From: Chaenocephalus aceratus
Lineage: Eukaryota; Chordata; Actinopteri; Perciformes; Channichthyidae
Assembly (NCBI GenBank): GCA_023974075.1
Contig: CM043800.1
Location: forward strand, 28,991,452 to 29,055,451
DNA: 64,000 bases
Reading direction: 5' to 3'
Shown here: positions 1 to 10,550 of the stretch, piece by piece
Layout: every line of letters starts with the position of its first letter
Position numbering within the stretch: position 1 is the first letter of the stretch
The notes under the pieces: model-generated
Databases searched by the model: none
Told to the model about the DNA's origin: nothing
Seen by the model: only the letters and a program-made list of their open reading frames with translations
Position numbers and translations under genes: made by a program

Positions 1-560
1 GCATTGCTCTTTTTTGTCAACATACCTTCTGAGCAGTGCAAAAGGAGAGCGAGTACTTCTTGTCATATTGAATAATGGCTCTCATTTTTGCTTGATAATG
101 CACCTTCAAAATCTTTATAAATTACCACGTGTTCACCTTTCAGTGGAGTCAGGCAGCTCTGCTTTATGTGAAACTGAGTTCCACGCTGTTGCGCTGATCT
201 GATATACTCATAAAAATGATTTTCAGCCCATATTAAACTATTCATATTTGTTACATTTCTAGTGATTATCTTAAAGATGAATCTGTCTGACAAAGTAACA
301 CAGAGTTCAATGTTGTTTTGCATTTAAAGTTAACCCGTATAGCTCACACATAGTTTCAGTAGACCTGTACACTAATTATGTAAGAACATTTCATTAAACA
401 ACATGTCATTGTGACATCTTTATCTCAGAAGTGAGTAACCCGTATGCAATCAAATATATGCTCTCTATAAGACAAATAGGTTTTAAATAAATGATTTATA
501 ATAGTACAAATATGGTCAAATACATTACATTTATATTTCTTGTTTATTTTCAACTTTGTT
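1..560. other. No gene recognised
   Basis: AT-rich sequence with only short, stop-broken reading frames on both strands. I recognise no repeat ends, RNA gene or exon here. Confidence 0.5.
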
Positions 561-574
561 GTATACGGAAACAA

Positions 575-720
575 AATTCAGCCCGTTTTTATTATTTTGT
601 ACTTTTACTTGAGTAACATTTTGAAGACATGAGTTTAACTTGTAAGAGAGTATTACTACACTATGGTACTTCTACTTTTATTCAAGTACAAGACCTGAGT
701 ACTTCTACCGGCTCTGTTTA
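575..720 (+). mobile_element. Terminal fragment of a Tol2-like hAT MITE
   Basis: The stretch ends in GAGTACTTCTACCGGCTCTG. Read on the other strand this starts CAGAG and runs into the AGTACT-rich subterminal sequence usual for Tol2-like hAT elements of fish. Further in there are several variants of acttttacttgagta and attcaagtacaag, as in the subterminal repeats of that group. I found no matching opposite terminus upstream, so this is probably a one-ended fragment. The superfamily call rests on the terminus and on remembered fish repeats. Confidence 0.45.
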
Positions 721-1837
721 AAGGGATTTGTAGAAGTATTTTGGGCATGCCCCTTACTTGATTGTTGTTGGAAACTACCCCAAGGGCAATTCAGACCAAA
801 ATTATAATGTTATTTAGAAACAACCTGAGGCAGAAAAACATTTACCAGCACAGCCCACATTATTTATTCACGACTTGTGATTCAATCGACCTAACAAATG
901 TGAGGATGACCCAGACTTAGTCTGCATTAGCTGTGTTTTGGTCGCCACCATTTCGCTATCTGGATTTGGCTGTCTATTGGTGCTTGACAGGTTTCATCCA
1001 GCTGTTGGTTTGGAGCATTTTCGCGACAACAGCTGCCCGCTGCTGCTGGATGCAGGGTTGATATGAACAGTGAGAATGAACTGTAGTGTAAAAGTGTCAG
1101 GAAAACCAAAACAATGAGTTTAAATTAGCTAGGGAGTAGGGTGATAATCGCCTGCAGCTTCTTCACTGCAACCAACAGCTTTAAGTTGTGTTCCATCATA
1201 GCACTTAGTAGAGTTCCGAGCTGTCCAGTCCAACACATACATGTGAAAGTGATTAATGGACACTGTATTCTCCCCCTGCCTTTGTAGCTCATTACATGAA
1301 ATTTGAACTTCTCATCGTCATTGTCATAAATTAAGTCGTTATTCAGCTTTATCCTCCAATGACAACGACCGTGTATTGAAACCCTGCCAACTCCCATTGA
1401 CTCTGCCATTACTCAACCTTCAGATAAGGATCACCGGTCAGGATAAGTGCAGATAAAGGCGGAGAACGACATTATTCAACAGCGTGAATAATTGAAGAGC
1501 CTGAAGTCCATTTCCGAAAAAGAAGAGGAAGACTGTATCGGAGACTTTCCTTATCGGTGGCACCGTGGATCGTCACCCCCGACACAGACATCTGCCTCTG
1601 TCCAGGCCTCGTGCTGGGTGAAGGAGGACAGGTGGGGCGTCCATCATCCATGCAGAAAGGACAGAGGAACCTTTAAGTCAGCAGGATCCATTGTTCAATG
1701 AAGGTCAGTTGTAAGGTGGGAATGAAATAAGGCCACACCGGGGAGAGTGATAATTGCTCATCACGGCGAAGGTTTCTGAATCACTGCCATACACTTCATC
1801 ATGTCCTCTCAACGAGCACTCCACTTCTGCTTAAGAC
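721..1837. other. No gene recognised
   Basis: Mixed-composition DNA with short reading frames only (for example about 94 codons on the minus strand near 1125-1409, with no recognisable domain). No repeat ends were seen. Confidence 0.5.
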
Positions 1838-2655
1838 AAGGCAAGGCAAGTTTATTTATATAGCACCTTTCAACACAAGGCAATTCAAAGTGCTTTACAA
1901 AAAACGAAAGACATTAAGAAAATGGCATTTAAAATCAGTCATTAAAAAGCAAAGATAATAAAATAAACATTAAAAGAAAAAATACATGGATAAAAGTTAC
2001 AGTGCAGTTTAAGATGTAAATAGTTCAATTAGAAGCAGCGGCAAAAAGAAAAGTCTTTAGTCTGGATTTAAAAGTAGTAAGAGTTGCAGCGGACCTGCAG
2101 GTTTCTGGGAGTTTGTTCCAGATGTTTGGAGCATAATAACTGAACGCTGCTTTACCATGTTTAGTTCTGACTCTGGGGACAGAAAGCTGACCAGTCCCTG
2201 AAGACCTGAGAGATCTGGATGGTTCATAATTTAGCAGGAGGTCAGAAATGTATTTTGGGCCTAAACCATTCAGTGCTTTATAAACCAGCAGCAGTATTTT
2301 GAAATCTATTCTTTGACACACAGGAAGCCAGTGTAAAGACTTCAGAACAGGAGTGATGTGATCCACTTTCTTAGTGTTAGTGAGGACTCGAGCAGTGGCG
2401 TTCTGAATCAGCTGCAGCTTTCTAATAGATTTTTTAGTGAGACCTGTGAAGACACCATTGCAGTAGTCGAGTCTACTGAAGATAAAAGCATGGACAAGTT
2501 TTTCCAAATCCTGCTGTGACATTAGTCTTTTAATCCTAGATGTTCTTTAGGTGATAGTAGGCTGAATTAGTAACTGTTTTAATGTGACTGTTGAAACTCA
2601 GGTCAGAGTCCATGACTACACCTAGATTTCTAACAAGGTCACACATTTTGGCAGC
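1838..2655 (-). mobile_element. 5'-truncated L2/CR1-type LINE, 3' end
   Basis: Minus-strand LINE remnant. The 3' tail at 1840-1870 reads, on the minus strand, as a tataaataaacttgcc-type end followed by short CTTGC repeats, common for fish L2-like LINEs. The protein part resembles the region downstream of the reverse transcriptase palm (RNLGVV-like, LDYCNGV, ARVLT, LHWLPV, YKALNG). The element breaks off near 2655, before the catalytic motifs, so it is a dead-on-arrival 5' truncation. No clear target duplication was found. Confidence 0.8.
2025..2522 (-). pseudogene. LINE ORF2 C-terminal fragment (post-RT region)
   Basis: Open for 165 codons. It contains the L2/CR1 series LVHAFIFSRLDYCNG, NATARVL, HITPVLKSLHWLPV, IDFKILLLVYKALNG and a C-terminal FKSRLKTFLF. 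In intact elements this lies after the YADD palm motif and has no catalytic residues. The first Met is arbitrary: the LINE frame continues upstream to about 2650 with stops. Close in sequence to the C-terminal part of the LINE at 9903-10550. Confidence 0.8.
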
Positions 2656-4866
2656 GCACAGTCTCCGGAAACCAATCTAAAGGTTGCGGTCTTTGAAAAA
2701 GAACATCACTCGCAGGAGAAGAACCACGAGTTGTACTGGAGTCATCAGGGTTGACGGTAAATGTACACACACATCTACTCATCCCCGCTGATTTTCCACC
2801 ATGCTGATTTCAAACTGTAGATGTTTCCAGTCAAATATTCTCCCAACAAAATGTTCCTGTTTGTTCCCTGCATACGAAAAAAATGTATTCTAATATCTTA
2901 GTCTGGTTTACAGACTTCAACATTTAATGTTCATTACAAATATAGTTTTAAGACGCAATATTTGAGGGACAGAATATTTACTAATATGGCACATTTCACT
3001 ACATTTCCAGTAATATATGCTGTGGCGTGTTTCAATCAAAATGTCGATGTCAATGTCTGCATCCAAAGATTATTTTGATTTTGAAATGTACTATGTGGGA
3101 AAACTGTGAAAATGCCCATCATGATATTCAAGCCCAGAACCAATGCTTTATCCAATCACTCCAGAATTGAAATATATTAAATTCACAGTTATATGAAAAG
3201 AATACAAGCTGCAAATCCTCATATTTGGATAGGTGGAACCAAGAAATATTTGCCAATTAAAGTAAAATAGTTTGCTTTCCATCACACACAAATAGAAATC
3301 TGTGTTTGATGTGGTTTAGAAGTAAAACACAGAGTACGAAGGTAAAACAGGAAGGATCCACATAAATAATAACATGTATATTTGAAGCCCCAAGTGTGTA
3401 CTTTTAGATGTTTTGTTGTTCCAGTGATGTGATTGGTCCTGTGTGATGAGGGGTGTTTTACATCAAATTTATGAGACGGTCATGGTGGTGTCAAATATAA
3501 TTATGGTGATGATGGTTATGTTTAGGTAATATAAAAACCTTGATTATGATTAATAGTGTGGTTAACAATGAGCTATAAACATCAACATCAGTCTTTTGGG
3601 TGCATTCTTTCCTGATTTTTTCTAAATATATCACATGTATGTGTCCAAATATATAACAATTTAAAGGATGTCAAGAAATGGTGAGATTTAGGTTTTTGTA
3701 CCACTTCACATAACATTTACTGATATGCTCCCACTCAGCATGTTGTGGTAAGAAATGTTGTCAGGCTAAGTGATGAGGGGCTGAGTTTTATACAGATACA
3801 ATTAATGCAGTCAAAATATTATAAGCCAATATTGCAGTTTGAGGAATTCTTGGATAAGCTTGAGTGAATATTTGCCACATCACATTTGTCTTATTTTTGT
3901 ATCCAAGTCTTCTTCCACTGCTAATCATTGATGCTGAAGAATGAAGAATTAACGGTTTCTCCTCCATCAATTATGAATCTTTTATAATGACGTTCAAGAA
4001 CCCTAACAGGGTTTTTCCAATGCTTTCGCTCATTATTTGATTTGAAATGTCTGCTGCAGGCTTCTCTGATTGTGTAGCGGCTGACATTTGTTTTTGTGCT
4101 GTGGTGCGTTCAGAGCTGTGGGAACCTCCAACCTCTTGATACTGATGATCAGCAGCCTTTTTTATTGGAAGAGAGGACTGAATTCATCCTACTCATGTTG
4201 TTTAGTTCCTGTTTGACTTTGGGGCTTGATTTGTATCAAAGCTTGTAAATGGTGTTCAGCCACCAAAACGTTCACTGATACTGGAACCAAAACCTATCTT
4301 CTAAAAAACAAACAGTACATTCCCTGTAGGCCTGTAGGAAAAAAAGGACATTTGATTTGTTGGGCTGTGTTCAGGTTTTGCAATTGTTTTGATCCAATCA
4401 GTGACCAGTATTTACAGTGAGAGAATATATCAGATATCAATGTGCTGCAGCAAAAATCACATGCATCTGTCAATCTGCATGCTCCAAAAATGCATGCTTC
4501 CTTCTGTCTCTACCCTACATTTGAGCTCAAGGGCGGACACATCAGTCATATTTTTAATTAACTTTCATCCAACTTAAGGCGCCAATGCCTTATGCTTCAA
4601 ATGTAGTGCTCGTCGGATCATAAAAATGTGCCTGAGACCATCTCCTCCAACACTTTGCTCACAACATTTATAATATTCAATAACCATAAATTCTGCAAGA
4701 ATTCCCACTTCATGCAGCAATTGGGCAGGATGTGCAGAGATCAGAAAGTAGGCAGGCTTTGAAATGAAGCTCTCATTTTTCATTGTTCACACAACACATG
4801 CTTTTCTGTGTCTTTAAAGATGGTCTGTGTCTCACTCTTCTCAATGATTGAATTGTCGCATTAAAA
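2656..4866. other. No gene recognised
   Basis: About 2.2 kb of AT-rich DNA with no ORF over about 70 codons, no recognisable transposon ends and no RNA gene. It may be host intergenic or intronic sequence. Confidence 0.5.
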
Positions 4867-7233
4867 TCAGAGGAAGGAATACAGACAAACGCACACAAAC
4901 ACCCACTCTGGTGGATGTGTGGAGAACGGCAACACATGGGCATGGAGGAACTGGAGTCGAGAGATAACAGCATAATCCGTGGAGGGGATCTCGGGCGGAT
5001 GGCCGGGGGGCAAGGCAGAGTTTGAGGAGGGGGTGTCGGGCGGACGGCCCGGGGGCAAGGCAGAGTTTGAGGAGGGGGTGTCGCGCGGGCGGCCCAGGGG
5101 CAAGGCAGAGTTAGAGGAGGGGTCTCGCGCGGGCGGCCCGGGGGCAAGGCAGAGTTCGAGGAGGGGGTCTCGGGCGGACGGCCCGGGGGCAAGGCAGAGT
5201 TCGAGGAGGGGGTCTCGGGCGGACGGCCCGGGGGCAAGGCAGAGTTCGAGGAGGGGGTCTCGGGCGGACGGCCCGGGGGCAAGGCAGTAGTTCGAGGAGT
5301 CAGGGGACCGGGCTCGAGGGCGAAGACCACACAGCTCCGGAGGCCGGACAGGACCCGGTGTCGGCCGGACAGGCACCGGAGCCGGTGGGACAGGCGTAGA
5401 CGGGATCCTGGACATGACCTGGGCTGGTGTCAATGGGACCACCAACGCAACAGGGCAAGGAGTAGGCAGGGCCCCCGGCGGAAGAGGACAAAGAGTTGGC
5501 AGGACCCCCAGCGAGACAGGTGATGGTGGGGCCTCCAACGGGGCAGGACACAGGGTTGGCAGGACCCCCGGCAAAAGAGTAGTCGGCGGAACCCCCAACG
5601 GGACAGGACACAGGGTTGGCAGGACCCCCGGCAGGAGAGTAGTCGGCGGGGCCCCAAACGGGACAGGACACAGGGTTGGCAGGACCCCCGGCAGGAGAGT
5701 AGTCGGCGCGGCCTCCAACGGGACAGGACATAGGGTTGGCAGGACCCCCGGCAGAAGAGTAGTCGGCGGGGCCCCCGACGGCACAGGACATAGGGTTGGC
5801 AGGACCCCCGGCAGAAGAGTAGTCGGCGGGGCCTCCAACGGCACAGGACATAGGGCCGGCAGGACCCCCGGCAGAAGAGTAGTCGGCGGGACCCCCAACG
5901 GGACAGGACATGGAGTTGGCAGGACCCCCAGCGGAACCTCCAACGGCACTTGAGTAGGGACTTGAGTAGGGATTTGAGTAGCGACTAGAGAAGGGACTTG
6001 AGTAGGGATTGGAGAGGGGACTTGAGATGGAACTCGAGAGGTGACTTGAGAGGGGACTCGAGAGGGAACTCGAGAGGACACTCGAGAGGCTTGAGAGGGA
6101 ACTCGAGAGGTGACTTGAAAGGAGGCTTGAGAGGGAACTCGAGAGGTGACTTGAGCGGGGACTCGAGCGGTGACTTGAGAAGGAACTCGAGAGGGGACCT
6201 GAGAAGGAACTCGAGAGGGGACTCGAGAGGAGACAGGAGAGGGAACTCGAGAGGAGACTCGAGAGGGGACCTGAGAAGGAACTCGAGAGGAGACCCGAGA
6301 GGGGACCTGAGAAGGAACTCGAGAGGGGACTCGAGAGGTGACTCGAGAAGGAACTCGAGAGGGGACTCGAGAAGGAACTCGAGAGGGGACTCGAGAGGTG
6401 ACTCGAGAGGGAACGCGAGAGTTGTCTCGAGAGGGAACTCGAGAGGTGACTTGAAAGGAGGCTTGAGAGGAAACTCGAGAGGTGACTTGAAAGGAGACTT
6501 GAGAGGAAACTCGAGAGGTGACTTGAGACGGTCGGTACGCCGACAGGACTCGGGGAGCTGGCGTCGGCCGGAGAGCCAACAGGAGACGAGGTGCTGGAGT
6601 CGGCCGGTACGCCGACAGGACACGGGGAGCTGGCGTCGGCCGAAGAGTCAACAGGTGATGAGGAGCCGGATTCGGGACCATGGCTGCTGGGCCCGGTACT
6701 TGAGCCGGAACCATGGCTGGAACTGGGGCCGGAACCATGGCTCTATGGGCCGGTTCTGGAGCAGGGACCATGGCTGCTGGGGCCAGGACTGAGGCTGGAA
6801 CCATGGCTGCTGGGGCCAGGACTGAGGCTGGAACCATGGCTGCTGGGGCCAGAACTAGGGCAGGAACCATGGCTGCTGGGGCCAGAACTAGGGCTGGAAC
6901 CATGGCTGCTGGGGCTACGGCTAGAATCCTGGCCTTGCGTCTCCTAGAGACCTTTTGGAGGCTCCGTGGACCTCCAAAAGAGGTGGCAAGGCGGGATCCC
7001 AAGAAGGGGTTTGAGGCTTGAGGCTGGCACTCAGGGCTGCTAGTAAACATTCTTAGCTTCTCAGGCAACAAGCTCCTAAGCCAGGGCCTGCTGTCAACCT
7101 CCCTGCGTGCCTCGTTAAGGGCAGCCTCTTTGGCCTCTCTGGATGAGGCCCTCCTCCAGTCATTGAAAATACACTCCAGATTGTATTTAAGCTCATAAAG
7201 CTCTTGGCTAAATGAAAAAACTGCTGGGTCCAT
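4867..7233 (-). CDS. Proline-rich tandem-repeat ORF of non-autonomous LTR element
   Basis: A 788-codon uninterrupted frame starting MDPAVF, 17 bases after the LTR boundary, a start matched in copy 2. Residues 1-105 are non-repetitive and charged (KEAALNEARREVDSRPW, SLQKVSRRRKARI), perhaps a relic of a gag-like N-terminus. The rest is repeat blocks: about 11-residue APAAMVPA units, PTPAPRVLSAYR units, short VPSRVPSQ units, 20-residue GVLPTLCPVPLG units, and 16-residue PPETPSSNSALPPGRP units in a shifted register. I see no zinc knuckle, protease or RT. The last about 40 residues come from flanking DNA after the truncation, so the true C-terminus is lost. The repeat DNA also keeps other frames open, so expression is unproven. 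Confidence 0.55.
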   Translation of the reverse strand: MDPAVFSFSQELYELKYNLECIFNDWRRASSREAKEAALNEARREVDSRPWLRSLLPEKLRMFTSSPECQPQASNPFLGSRLATSFGGPRSLQKVSRRRKARILAVAPAAMVPALVLAPAAMVPALVLAPAAMVPASVLAPAAMVPASVLAPAAMVPAPEPAHRAMVPAPVPAMVPAQVPGPAAMVPNPAPHHLLTLRPTPAPRVLSAYRPTPAPRLLLALRPTPAPRVLSAYRPSQVTSRVSSQVSFQVTSRVSSQASFQVTSRVPSRDNSRVPSRVTSRVPSRVPSRVPSRVPSRVTSRVPSRVPSQVPSRVSSRVPSQVPSRVSSRVPSPVSSRVPSRVPSQVPSRVPSQVTARVPAQVTSRVPSQASFQVTSRVPSQASRVSSRVPSRVPSQVTSRVPSQVPSPIPTQVPSLVATQIPTQVPTQVPLEVPLGVLPTPCPVPLGVPPTTLLPGVLPALCPVPLEAPPTTLLPGVLPTLCPVPSGAPPTTLLPGVLPTLCPVPLEAAPTTLLPGVLPTLCPVPFGAPPTTLLPGVLPTLCPVPLGVPPTTLLPGVLPTLCPAPLEAPPSPVSLGVLPTLCPLPPGALPTPCPVALVVPLTPAQVMSRIPSTPVPPAPVPVRPTPGPVRPPELCGLRPRARSPDSSNYCLAPGPSARDPLLELCLAPGPSARDPLLELCLAPGPSARDPLLELCLAPGPPARDPSSNSALPLGRPRDTPSSNSALPPGRPPDTPSSNSALPPGHPPEIPSTDYAVISRLQFLHAHVLPFSTHPPEWVFVCVCLYSFL
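4985..5290 (-). repeat. 48-bp GC-rich tandem repeat (about 6 units)
   Basis: Units of 48 bp share ggacggcccgggggcaaggc and gagttcgagga. Because 48 is a multiple of 3, every unit translates to the same 16 residues in each frame. Later units are nearly identical and the first ones more diverged, which suggests recent expansion at one side. Related units stand at 27955-28040 in copy 2. Confidence 0.8.
5520..5940 (-). repeat. 60-bp tandem repeat (about 7 units)
   Basis: Period 60 bp: acaggacacagggttggc, aggacccccggc and gagtagtcggcggg recur at regular spacing from about 5520 to 5940. Each unit codes for 20 residues of the minus-strand ORF. Spacing is contiguous with no unique spacers, so this is a coding minisatellite and not a CRISPR array. 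Confidence 0.85.
5945..6535 (-). repeat. 12/15-bp simple tandem repeat (GAGAGGGGACTC-like)
   Basis: About 590 bp of variants of aactcgagaggggactcgag, in 12- and 15-bp steps, rich in the CTCGAG hexamer. On the minus strand these give VPSRVPSQ-type peptide runs. The same array type occurs at 24355-24620, 24855-25055, 27001-27127 and 27864-27945 in copy 2. Confidence 0.85.
6690..6935 (-). repeat. 33-bp tandem repeat (APAAMVPA-coding)
   Basis: Repeats of ggctggaaccatggctgctg with ggccagaact between them, about 33 bp per unit, coding for 11-residue APAAMVPA-type units. A diverged version lies at 23820-24140 in copy 2. Confidence 0.75.
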
Positions 7234-7237
7234 ACTG

Positions 7238-7247
7238 GTCTGTTCGT
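7238..7247 (-). other. Putative self-priming site (PBS) of LTR element copy 1
   Basis: On the minus strand ACGAACAGAC lies 2 bases after the LTR end and is the exact complement of the decamer GTCTGTTCGT inside the same LTR (14668-14677 on this map). A tRNA-type TGG PBS is not evident. The same pair exists in copy 2. Confidence 0.5.
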
Positions 7248-8064
7248 ACTATCAGGTTTGGGGAAAATAGGACCCAAGTGCAGTTAAAAAATACAAAAAA
7301 AGGTTCGTTAACAAAAAGCGAGCTTTATTATAAAAAGCCGAAGGCATGAAAAAAACAAGAAACTAATTAACAGAAACAAAACCGGGGAGCACGACAGACA
7401 GGAACAAACTTACATACGGGAACAGGCAGGAGACACGGACAAGCATGGTCCCTGCTTAATAGATGAGAATAAGAATAATGCAAGATTTCTTTTCAGCACT
7501 GTAGCCAGAATCATGGCCGTATCTACCATTGAGGTCACCGAGGTCCGGACCTCGGTAATATTTTCCGAGCTGTGTATAACAAAACTTGTGAAATAATTGC
7601 ACTAAACGGGGTTCTTTTGTAGTACTTCCATTTACTGACGATGGGGGCGCTGCATAACTACGTAGCCTCTGTTAAAGCAAACAGAAGAAGACGACATGTA
7701 TCAACAAACCACCGCAGCCCGGACTTGTATCGGAGCAGCGAAGGAGTGATGAGGTATCTAGAGATCTGAGTCCAGCGGGCTGCTTGTGTTTCTGTTCATC
7801 AGGACATCATATGACCAGCAGATCCTGTGTGAACGCTGTACGTTAGTCAGTGGACGTCCGACAACATGCACACTAACTTATATTGCAGCTATAGGCTATA
7901 CTTTGGTTTAAATTGCGTGAATAAACTAGCTAGAGAGCTAAAGTTAATTACGTTCATCCAATGTCAGAAGGATTACGTTGTAATGCTTTTCTTTCATTTC
8001 AATTTGAGTAAAACATTGAAGATATAACATTGTATTGTTTTCTTTTTACACTGACTCAGATATA

Positions 8065-8096
8065 ATGAAAAGACTACGTCAGTCGAAGCTCAGCTT

Positions 8097-8127
<31 letters not shown>

Positions 8128-8531
8128 CCCATCTATTTATCTATCGTATCTATAACAATAGTCTTCATTTACAATAGGCATCATTTTAAAACATACATCT
8201 TTATGATGTCATAATAACATACAATTGTATAAAACACAATTTGCTTACATCTTTGTTCTCTTTTGAGAATCAAACAAAACAGATTTAATTAAAACAAAAA
8301 AACAAGTGAAATGAACTAAATGGCTGAATTGCTTTTAATTCACTGGCAGGAGTGACAAGTGAGGAGGAGCAAACAGTGAACAACGAGGGAGAGATTGAAC
8401 AAAGAGAAAGAGTAGAGGATAGAGAGAGTAATGAACAGGAAGAAGACAGAGAGACTAAAGACGATGGAAGAGAGGCTGCAGGTTATGGAAAGGAGAGAGA
8501 CATGGAAAATGAATGTTACAATGTGTTGTGA
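8065..8531 (+). pseudogene. Possible two-exon relic of hAT transposase N-terminus
   Basis: Exon 1 (8065-8098) codes for MKRLRQSKLSF followed by a G|GTGAGA donor. After a roughly 250-bp intron with a cactggcag acceptor, exon 2 (8350-8531) continues in phase with a very acidic, Glu/Arg/Asn-rich stretch (VTSEEEQTVNNEGEIEQ and on) and stops at 8529-8531. Together 71 codons. The QSKLSF start resembles the short leaders seen in some animal hAT-like transposases. The exon structure is my inference from splice consensus and phase. Confidence 0.4.
8101..8127 (+). repeat. (GA)n microsatellite
   Basis: About 13 GA units, directly after the putative splice donor of the hAT-A relic. Confidence 0.9.
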
Positions 8532-8793
8532 TCATTTTAGCCTCTTCTGCATGTCCAGATCATTAATAGTAACAATTAACTGATTCTTATGTATTACACT
8601 TTAAAAATTATTTATGCTGACATTGTCAGCCCACTGACATGGGTTGAAATCAATATATTATCCAATTTGTGACCCCCCACAGGACTTAAAAAGCACCTAA
8701 ATCATTAAAATCCCAAAAATCTCGGGGGGTATCCCCCGAACCCCCCTAGCATGTTTGGACCTCGGTATTTAGGAAATCCTGGATACGGCCCTG

Positions 8794-10550
8794 GCCAGAA
8801 TGACAGAGAGCCACAGCTCGATTGAGCCTTCTATTCCCATAGCACTCAGTAGCAATGATTTTATGTGCTTTTTTAACGATAAAATTGTTACTCTTAGAAA
8901 CAAAATTAATGACCTCTTGCCTTTGACCAGTATAGTGTTATCAACAGCTCCCGGAAACGTAAGTTCTAATATTACACTAGATAGTAAACTAGAATGCTTT
9001 TCAGCCATAGACCTTGAACAATTAAATTCAATGATTCTCTCTTCTAAACCATCAACGTGCATGTTAGACCCAATTCCAACTAAGCTGTTGAAGGAAGTTG
9101 TTCCATTAATTAGCACTTCTTTATTAAATATTATGAATATGTCTTTATTATCAGGTTATGTTCCACAATCATTCAAAGTAGCAGTGATAAAACAGCTTCT
9201 TAAAAAGCACAACCTCGATCCAGAGGTTTTAGCCAACTATAGACCTATTTCTAATCTAATCAAAAATTCTTGAGAAAGCGGTCGCAAAACAGTTGTGTGA
9301 TTACTTAAAAAACAATGATTTATTTGAAGATTTTCAGTCTGGCTTTAGAACACATCATAGCACAGCTATAGAGACAGCTCTGGTTAAAGTCACAAATGAC
9401 ATTCTAATAGCCTCAGACAAGGGACTTGTCTCTATTCTTGTTTTGCTCAATCTCAGTGCTGCATTTGATACTATCGACCATGATATCCTATTGCAAAGAC
9501 TAGAGCACTTAGTTGGCATACAGGGAACTGCTTTAGGCTGGTTTAGGTCCTATCTATCTGAACGCTCTCAGTTTGTACGTGTTAACGATGAATCTTCCAC
9601 GCAAACCAAAGTTAGCCATGGAGTGCCACAGGGCTCAGTGCTCGGACCTATTTTGTTCACATTATATATGCTTCCGTTAGGCAATATTATAAGGAATCAT
9701 TCTGTAAACTTTCATTGTTATGCGGATGATACTCAACTATATTTATCAATCAAGCCTGATGAAATTAATCATCTAAATAAAATTCAAGACTGCCTTAAGG
9801 ACTTAAAAACGTGGATGACCTTAAACTTTTTTATACAAAACTGAAGTTATTGTACTTGGCCCGAAGAATCTACGAAACAAATTATCTAAAGATATACTAA
9901 CTATGGATGGCATTAATTTGGCCTCCAGTGAGACTGTAAGGAATCTTGGTGTTATATTTGATCAGGATTTATCCTTTAACGCCCACATAAAATCAATTTC
10001 AAGGACCGCCTACTCCCATCTACATAACATTGCAAAAATCAGGCATATCTTGCCTCAAAACGATGCAGAGAAACTAGTCCATGCATTTGTTACTTCTAGG
10101 CTGGATTATTGTAACTATTTATTATCAGGGAGTACCAAGAAGTCAGTCAAGTCGCTTCAGCTGATTCAAAATGCTGCGGCTCGTGTACTAACCAGAGTTA
10201 GGAAAAGGGACCACATTACTCCTGTTCTGGCTGCCTTACACTGGCTCCCTATAGAACACAGGATAGAATTTAAAATTATTCTTCTCGCCTACAAAGCCCT
10301 TAATGGGCAGGCGCCATCTTACCTTTAAGAACTCATTATACCCTACTGTCCTACTAGGGCATTGCGTTCCAAGAATGCAGGGTTGTTGGTTGTTCCTAGA
10401 GTCTCTAAAAGTACAATGGGAGCCAGAGCCTTTTCTTATCAAGCTCCACATTTGTGGAATCAGCTTCCAGTTTGTGTTCGGGCGGCAGACACCCTATCCG
10501 TTTTTAAGAGTGCGCTTAAGACCTTCCTTTTTGATAAAGCTTATAGTTAG
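8794..10550 (+). pseudogene. LINE reverse transcriptase (L2 type), multiply frameshifted
   Basis: RT-like protein in four broken pieces: 8800-9273, 9293-9844, 9903-10328 and 10362-10550. Recognisable in order are LANYRPISNL (RT block 1 region), [36 protein letters not shown], the palm motif [51 protein letters not shown] and the C-terminal FKSALKTFLF. The catalytic YADD is kept, but at least three frame breaks (near 9262, 9840 and 10328) make it inactive. The frame runs back through the hAT-A target site to 7449, without endonuclease. Confidence 0.85.

Larger units (their letters stand above)
7512..8793 (+). mobile_element. Non-autonomous hAT element (hAT-A)
   Basis: Flanked by perfect 8-bp duplications GCCAGAAT (7504-7511, 8794-8801). 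Termini are CATGGCCGTATC on the left and GGATACGGCCCTG on the right, i.e. CAGGGCCGTATCC when reversed, a hAT-type end. Deleting the element rejoins the LINE reading frame across the target site. It contains a (GA)n tract at 8101-8127 and a possible two-exon relic of the transposase N-terminus (8065-8531), but no catalytic core, so it depends on a relative for movement. Confidence 0.85.

Noticed and set aside
5520..5940. Regular 60-bp repeats as a CRISPR-like array
   Set aside because: Repeat units are contiguous without unique spacers, coding in frame, and the genome is eukaryotic.
4979..6947. Several 100-260-codon frames on the plus strand inside the proline-rich array
   Set aside because: They mirror the tandem repeats, whose periods are multiples of three, so all frames stay open. 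They have no N-terminal domain or start context.
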